Both the position numbers and the translations under genes were made by a program. A stretch of 19,139 nt of DNA from Bacteroidales bacterium (GTDB lineage Bacteria > Bacteroidota > Bacteroidia > Bacteroidales > VadinHA17): NCBI GenBank assembly GCA_016936695.1, contig JAFGXK010000101.1, positions 1-19,139 on the forward strand, in the 5' to 3' direction. Position 1 is the stretch's first letter. Every line of letters starts with the position of its first letter. Shown here piece after piece: positions 15,666 to 19,139 of the stretch. The notes below the pieces were generated by a model. That model saw only the letters and a program-made list of their open reading frames with translations, ran no database searches and had not been told where the DNA came from.

Positions 15666-17459
15666 TTATCTGATAATTATTGCGTCAAACTTACATTTCT
15701 CCATGCATGCACCACATTTTATGCAGACATCAGGATTGATCAGGTGGATCTCTTTGCGTTGTCCCGAAATAGCATTTACCGGGCATACTCTTGCACAGGC
15801 GGTGCAACCCACGCAGTTCTCAGGAATGATGTAATATTCCATGAGGTTCTTGCACTTTCCGGCAGGACATTTTTTATCTCTGACGTGGGCTATATATTCA
15901 TCCATGAAGTTGTCGAGAGTGGAAAGCACCGGGTTAGGGGAGGTCTGTCCGAGTCCGCAGAGTGCAGTGTCCTTGATGACCTGGCTCATGTTTCTCAGTC
16001 TGTCAAGATCTTCCATTTTCCCTTTTCCTTCGGTAATCTGGGTCAGTAGTTCGTGGAGGCGTTTGTTCCCGATTCTGCAGGGAGCGCATTTTCCGCATGA
16101 TTCCTCTACAGTAAATTCAAGGAAGAATTGTGCCACTGAAACCATGCAGTTATCCTCATCCATAACGATCATGCCGCCCGATCCCATCATGGAACCTGCA
16201 GCAACAAGGTTATCGAAATCGATAGGGGTGTCGAGATGTTTTTCAGTAAGACATCCGCCTGAGGGTCCTCCGGTCTGAACGGCTTTGAATTTCTTGCCGT
16301 CTCTTATTCCTCCTCCGATCTCGAATATAATTTCTCTGAGAGTGGTTCCCATCGGGACCTCTATCAGACCAACATTGTTGATCTTGCCGGCAAGGGCAAA
16401 AACCTTAGTGCCTTTTGATTTCTCGGTGCCTATCTTGTTGTACCAGTTAGCGCCCTTGAGGATAATTATCGGAATTGCAGCGAGAGTTTCGACGTTGTTA
16501 ACGTTGGTTGGCTTTCCCCTGAAACCTGATTCAGCAGGGAAAGGAGGTTTAATGGTAGGTTCTCCCCTCAGTCCTTCCATTGAATGGATAAGGGCAGTTT
16601 CCTCCCCGCAGACAAATGCACCAGCGCCATAGCGGAGCTGGATATCGAAACTGAATTCAGTACCAAAAATATTCTTCCCGAGCAATCCGTATTCCCTGGC
16701 CTGGGCTATCGCGACCTTAAGCCTGTGAACTGCCAGGGGATATTCAGCCCTGATATAGATAAGTCCGTTGGAGGCTCCGATTGCATAACCGCAGATAGCC
16801 ATGGCTTCAAGAACTGAATGCGGATCGCCTTCAAGTACCGAACGATCCATGAACGCTCCGGGGTCTCCTTCATCGGCATTACACACAACATATTTCTCGT
16901 CGGACTGGTTTTTACTGGCGATTTCCCATTTCAGACCTGTCGGGAATCCTGCACCGCCGCGACCTCTCTGTCCCGAATCCTTTATTTCCCGTATCACGTC
17001 CTGAGGAGTCATTTCCGAGATTGCCTTGCCAAGAGCCATGTAGCCGTCCCTGGCAATGTATTCATCGATGTTTTCAGGATCAATGAAACCGCAGTTGCGA
17101 AGAACGATCCTCAGCTGCTTCTTGAAGAAGCCCATGTGCTTCGAGTCACCGACAGCATTCTTAGTCTCCGGATCCTGATAAAGGAGCCTGGGAACTTTCC
17201 TTCCTTTAATAATATGCTCTTCAACGATAATCTGGGCATCTTCAGGTTTGACCTGAACATAGAAAGTATTGTCAGGCATAATCTTGACGATAGGACCTTT
17301 TTCGCAGAAACCAAAACAGCCGGTAAGTATTACCTGTACCTGGTCAGTGAGCCCTTTAGCCTCGAGTTCGTCTCTCAGATTCCAGACGATTGCATCGCTT
17401 TGGGAGGAATGGCAGCCTGTGCCCCCGCAAACGAGAATATGCATGTTGTATTTTGACAT
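15666..17459 (-). CDS. hydB: Hydrogenase subunit HydB (NuoF-like, NADH/FMN/FeS; HndC-type)
   Basis: This 597-residue subunit oxidises or reduces NAD(H) through FMN. An N-terminal thioredoxin-like [2Fe-2S] domain carries C11, C16, C48 and C52. The NuoF core has the NADH-binding GRGGAGFPTGLKW (about 166-178) and the FMN-binding CNADEGDPGAFMDR (about 193-206). The N3-type [4Fe-4S] site is C455, C458, C461 and C501. A linker with C531 and C536 (CPAGKC) leads to a C-terminal two-[4Fe-4S] ferredoxin domain (C549, C552, C555, C559; C579, C582, C585, C589), which complex I NuoF lacks. That extension is typical of HydB of electron-bifurcating [FeFe] hydrogenases, so ferredoxin may be a partner along with NAD. 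Bifurcation itself cannot be proven from sequence. An AGGAGG sequence overlapping the stop of the preceding gene supports the ATG at 17459. Confidence 0.96.
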   Translation of the reverse strand: MSKYNMHILVCGGTGCHSSQSDAIVWNLRDELEAKGLTDQVQVILTGCFGFCEKGPIVKIMPDNTFYVQVKPEDAQIIVEEHIIKGRKVPRLLYQDPETKNAVGDSKHMGFFKKQLRIVLRNCGFIDPENIDEYIARDGYMALGKAISEMTPQDVIREIKDSGQRGRGGAGFPTGLKWEIASKNQSDEKYVVCNADEGDPGAFMDRSVLEGDPHSVLEAMAICGYAIGASNGLIYIRAEYPLAVHRLKVAIAQAREYGLLGKNIFGTEFSFDIQLRYGAGAFVCGEETALIHSMEGLRGEPTIKPPFPAESGFRGKPTNVNNVETLAAIPIIILKGANWYNKIGTEKSKGTKVFALAGKINNVGLIEVPMGTTLREIIFEIGGGIRDGKKFKAVQTGGPSGGCLTEKHLDTPIDFDNLVAAGSMMGSGGMIVMDEDNCMVSVAQFFLEFTVEESCGKCAPCRIGNKRLHELLTQITEGKGKMEDLDRLRNMSQVIKDTALCGLGQTSPNPVLSTLDNFMDEYIAHVRDKKCPAGKCKNLMEYYIIPENCVGCTACARVCPVNAISGQRKEIHLINPDVCIKCGACMEKCKFDAIIIR

Positions 17460-17466
17460 GTTTGAT

Positions 17467-17472
17467 CCTCCT
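17467..17472 (-). promoter_or_regulatory. strong Shine-Dalgarno sequence of hydB
   Basis: AGGAGG on the minus strand, 7 bases before the hydB ATG and overlapping the TAG stop of the upstream ferredoxin-like gene. Most other starts in this window lack such a sequence. It fixes the hydB start and suggests translational coupling or a raised translation rate for HydB. Confidence 0.7.
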
Positions 17473-17872
17473 ATTCTTTTGAGTCAATGGTTTCGTAATT
17501 TATAGGGATGATGCCGTCGATCAACTCACCCTCCTTTATATATTTCTCGATGATCAGATCGGCTCTCTTGAGATCAACATAGCCAAATACCACGGGATCT
17601 TTTCCGGGGAGTTTAATTTCAACGGTAGGTTCGGCAAAACAATAACCCATACATCCTGTCTGGGTAACGATGCCGGGTATATTCCTCCTGTCGAGCTGCT
17701 CCACAAAAAACTCCATGATTGGCTTTGCTCCCGAGGCAATACCACACGTAGCCATTGCTACCTTGACCTGAACATGATTCTCCGGATCAGTTGCCTTAAT
17801 CCTGATATCCAGCCCGGTCCTTATTTCTTCGCGTTTCTTTTTTAGATCCGCAAGCGACTTGATTTGTGACAT
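17471..17872 (-). CDS. hndB: (2Fe-2S) ferredoxin-like thioredoxin-fold protein, HndB-like
   Basis: This 133-residue protein resembles the HndB subunit encoded in NADP-reducing hydrogenase (Hnd) operons and the C-terminal domain of NuoE. It contains VAMATCGIASGAKPIMEFF with C43, then QTGCMGYCFAEPTVEI with C74 and C78. Only three cysteines exist: the first ligand of the usual CxxxxC pair is Val38 here by hand alignment, so a normal four-Cys [2Fe-2S] site looks incomplete. The ATG at 17872 is preferred, with purine-rich AATAAGAAG upstream; an in-frame TTG at 17938 would add 22 residues without family character. It is the first intact gene of the hydrogenase operon, 11 bases before hydB. A role in electron transfer or assembly of the complex is inferred from position; it is not one of the three core HydABC subunits. 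Confidence 0.87.
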   Translation of the reverse strand: MSQIKSLADLKKKREEIRTGLDIRIKATDPENHVQVKVAMATCGIASGAKPIMEFFVEQLDRRNIPGIVTQTGCMGYCFAEPTVEIKLPGKDPVVFGYVDLKRADLIIEKYIKEGELIDGIIPINYETIDSKE

Positions 17873-17976
17873 GCTTCTTATTATTATGTTAAGTTCAGTT
17901 GATATTTCAGGACAGATATTCTCACTAAAAATATTCAAAATATCATGTTCTGGTTATATTGTTTTAAATAATTAAT

Positions 17977-18107
17977 TCAGTTTATATCAGATGCACCAAT
18001 ATCTTTAAGGTTTTCAATCAGCATTTCCTTTATGTCGGATAAAAGCGGACTGTCGCTAAAATCGCAAGCCTTTCGTTTATTTGATACACTATTTCATTAA
18101 TAGTCAT
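17977..18107 (-). pseudogene. possible frameshifted small ORF at the head of the hydrogenase operon
   Basis: From an ATG at 18107 the minus strand reads MTINEIVYQINERLA, then drifts to an early stop. A single-base frame change near 18063 continues as DFSDSPLLSDIKEMLIENL and runs to a TGA at 17977-17979, giving a composite of about 43 residues with even amphipathic character. This could be a decayed gene, a leader peptide region, a sequencing or assembly error, or chance. The ATG lies about 55 bases downstream of a candidate TAnnTTTG promoter and about 105 bases before the HndB-like gene ends this gap. I do not recognise a family. Confidence 0.3.
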
Positions 18108-18162
18108 ATTATTGCTGGTTCTTAAGCCACTTTTAAACGTCATAATTCAGTAATTGACGGCA

Positions 18163-18170
18163 CAAATGTA
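18163..18170 (-). promoter_or_regulatory. candidate -7 promoter element for the hydrogenase operon
   Basis: On the minus strand this reads TACATTTG, matching TAnnTTTG. A TTG (complement of 18195-18197) lies about 24 bases upstream, slightly more than the usual spacing, within a very AT-rich tract (18171-18230). A transcript from here would carry the relic small ORF and a leader of roughly 285 bases before the HndB-like start. Between 18171 and 18261 I see nothing but this AT-rich sequence. Confidence 0.4.
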
Positions 18171-18261
18171 TAAAAATTAGTGTTAAAAAAATAACAATGT
18201 TATAAAAATAACAACACTAACGATCAATATTTTCCAAGAGATGTTTCCCAATTATAATATT

Positions 18262-18525
18262 TCGGTCCATACGAGGCTATTGGGACCAGGGTTGGATTTG
18301 CCAGACGGGGTGTTGCCCCACCCTAGATCATTACGCCTCATACGGGGCTGCCGTAACGGTTTGATTTCTGGTAGTTGTCGTGGAACTCTGACCATATTTG
18401 TTCCAATGCTCAAGTGACTGTGGAATTATCAATATAAGATTAAGGCCGTAGGCCAGAAATATTTTAGGGATGGGCGCAGCCCGTCCTGAATCGCCCCCAA
18501 TAATTAAAAGCCCCATATGGGGCGT
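18262..18525. repeat. cluster of palindromic (REP-like) repeats with tandem and inverted copies
   Basis: The stretch holds several GC-rich hairpins in an AT-rich gap: GGGG-TGTTG-CCCC (18307-18319), GCCTCATACGGGGC (18335-18348), GGCC-GTA-GGCC (18444-18454), GGATGGGC-GCA-GCCCGTCC (18468-18486) and the perfect palindrome GCCCCATATGGGGC (18510-18523). The 17-base unit ACGCCTCATACGGGGCT (18333-18349) recurs inverted at 18509-18525 with two mismatches, and in degenerate direct orientation at 18262-18278, 71 bases upstream. Hairpins of the GGCC-GTA-GGCC and GCCCC-n-GGGGC kind are dispersed intergenic repeats in many Bacteroidota genomes (recollection, not searched). No transposase gene is adjacent, so these would be non-autonomous or decayed copies. 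Confidence 0.6.
18499..18523 (-). terminator. terminator-like hairpin after the M14 peptidase gene
   Basis: On the minus strand, GCCCCATATGGGGC (5-base stem, ATAT loop) is followed by TTTTAATTATT, beginning 10 bases after the peptidase stop. It could end that transcript. The same palindrome is part of the repeat cluster, so terminator function may be secondary to repeat origin. Confidence 0.45.
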
Positions 18526-18533
18526 TATATTTA

Positions 18534-19139
18534 TTACCTGAACACCGAGTTCCACAAAAGAGTCCTGCCGCTTTTCCAGAATGCCCTGAAATAGGGATCG
18601 TCGGTGATATATATCACTTCCCCCTTTCCGATGCTTTCGGATCCGATCACCAAAGTGTTTTTTACATCCTTTTTGAACTTATAACCGGCAAATCCTGAGA
18701 CAGGCTCGCTTTCCAGTATATAGCCCACATTTTGCCCTTTGGCCAGGAATGGGTATGATAGTGACCGTTTCATAATGAACCATTCTTTTCCCAGCCCGAA
18801 ACCATATGGATTGGTGGTGTCAACGGCAACCCTGTAGATACTTCCTGCCGATCTTTCTGAAAGAGGATACCGGTTAGCCTCACTGAATTTTTTCAGATGA
18901 ACGGTGTCACTGCTTTTTACCTGTTTAAGGGCAGCTTTTTGTTCGGCTGTCCGGGTCTCGATTGACTTATAAAGCGAGGTGGATTTTTCCGCGGCAAAGA
19001 TTGAGATTGCTCTTTCAAGCAAGATCACTCTTCCTCCGCTTCGTGCAAAATGGACTATTGTATCCCTGATATCGGTGTAGCTTCCTGAAGGGACTATCAG
19101 AACATCATATTTTCCCTGATCGGCCCTGAGAAAGTCATC
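18534..19139 (-). CDS. M14 family zinc carboxypeptidase, C-terminal part (5' end outside window)
   Basis: The frame is open from the right edge to a TAA at 18534-18536, giving 201 residues. It starts within a Rossmann-like segment, KYDVLIVPSGSYTDIRDTIV followed by ARSGGRVILLERAISIFA, typical of the glutamine-amidotransferase-like domain at the C-terminus of large secreted M14 peptidases. The end, GKGEVIYITDDPYFRAFWKS followed by LLWNSVFR, matches the closing motif of that group (GxGRVI..DDPNFRAFW...L.LNAIF). The zinc-binding HxxE...H catalytic domain would lie upstream, outside the window, so activity cannot be judged. The GTG at 19026-19028 is internal, not the start. The family call is by recalled motif similarity and is moderately sure. 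It is on the same strand as the hydrogenase operon but separated from it by 660 bases with a terminator-like hairpin. Confidence 0.72.
   Translation of the reverse strand, partial: DDFLRADQGKYDVLIVPSGSYTDIRDTIVHFARSGGRVILLERAISIFAAEKSTSLYKSIETRTAEQKAALKQVKSSDTVHLKKFSEANRYPLSERSAGSIYRVAVDTTNPYGFGLGKEWFIMKRSLSYPFLAKGQNVGYILESEPVSGFAGYKFKKDVKNTLVIGSESIGKGEVIYITDDPYFRAFWKSGRTLLWNSVFR

Noticed and set aside
16818..17456. 212-codon open frame on the plus strand
   Set aside because: It is fully antisense to hydB, whose motifs and cofactor ligands are intact; it has no family resemblance and is explained by codon bias of the true gene.
17873..17938. 22-residue N-terminal extension of the HndB-like protein from a TTG start
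   Set aside because: The ATG at 17872 has a purine-rich upstream sequence and gives the expected family N-terminus.
18331..18555. 74-codon open frame on the minus strand
   Set aside because: It runs through the palindromic repeat cluster and into the peptidase gene in another frame; the repeats explain the open frame.
1..19139. tRNA, rRNA, CRISPR array, prophage, toxin-antitoxin or restriction system
   Set aside because: No cloverleaf-like sequence, regularly spaced repeats, or proteins of those kinds were seen on either strand.

Overview
The window looks like chromosomal DNA of an anaerobic, hydrogen-metabolising member of the Bacteroidota, probably Bacteroidales-like. Three things suggest this: the gene set (LysM plus periplasmic-binding-fold protein behind purC, patatin fused to an outer-membrane barrel, M14 peptidase with a C-terminal amidotransferase-like domain), candidate promoters of the TAnnTTTG type, and weak Shine-Dalgarno sequences at most starts. 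No tRNA, rRNA, CRISPR array, prophage or transposase gene was seen. All assignments come from reading translated sequence and recalled family motifs; no database was searched.

Layout. (1) 1-1081, minus strand: the first 92 codons of mazG preceded by a DUF62/SAM-hydrolase-like gene. (2) 1219-5267, plus strand: phoH, purC and a secreted three-LysM protein with a type-1 periplasmic-binding-protein-like domain, probably one transcription unit. (3) 5365-6797, plus strand: a tight three-gene cassette of ECF sigma factor, one-pass anti-sigma-like protein and membrane-anchored LTxxQ (CpxP/Spy-like) protein. (4) 6773-11438, minus strand: a TPR protein whose 3' end overlaps the previous gene tail to tail, and a PlpD-like patatin/POTRA/barrel protein. 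(5) 11524-13350, plus strand: a YgiQ-family radical SAM protein. (6) 13358-17872, minus strand: a four-gene operon for a trimeric NAD-linked [FeFe] hydrogenase of the HydABC/Hnd type, in the order HndB-like ferredoxin, HydB, HydA, HydC. Its intrinsic terminator lies inside the 3' coding end of ygiQ. (7) 17873-18533: a non-coding stretch with a candidate operon promoter, a frameshifted small-ORF relic and a cluster of palindromic repeats. (8) 18534-19139, minus strand: the C-terminal part of an M14-type peptidase.

Functionally, the hydrogenase operon is the most distinctive block: it couples NADH and probably ferredoxin oxidation to H2 formation, or the reverse. Maturation genes hydE, hydF and hydG are not in the window. 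The sigma/anti-sigma/sensor cassette resembles CnrYXH-type envelope signalling in architecture. Most of the rest is housekeeping or cell-envelope function. I found no convincing wholly new system. The best leads are the DUF62 protein with an apparently replaced catalytic triad, the sigma cassette, the terminator embedded in ygiQ, the three-cysteine HndB-like protein, and the relic ORF plus repeat cluster upstream of the hydrogenase operon.
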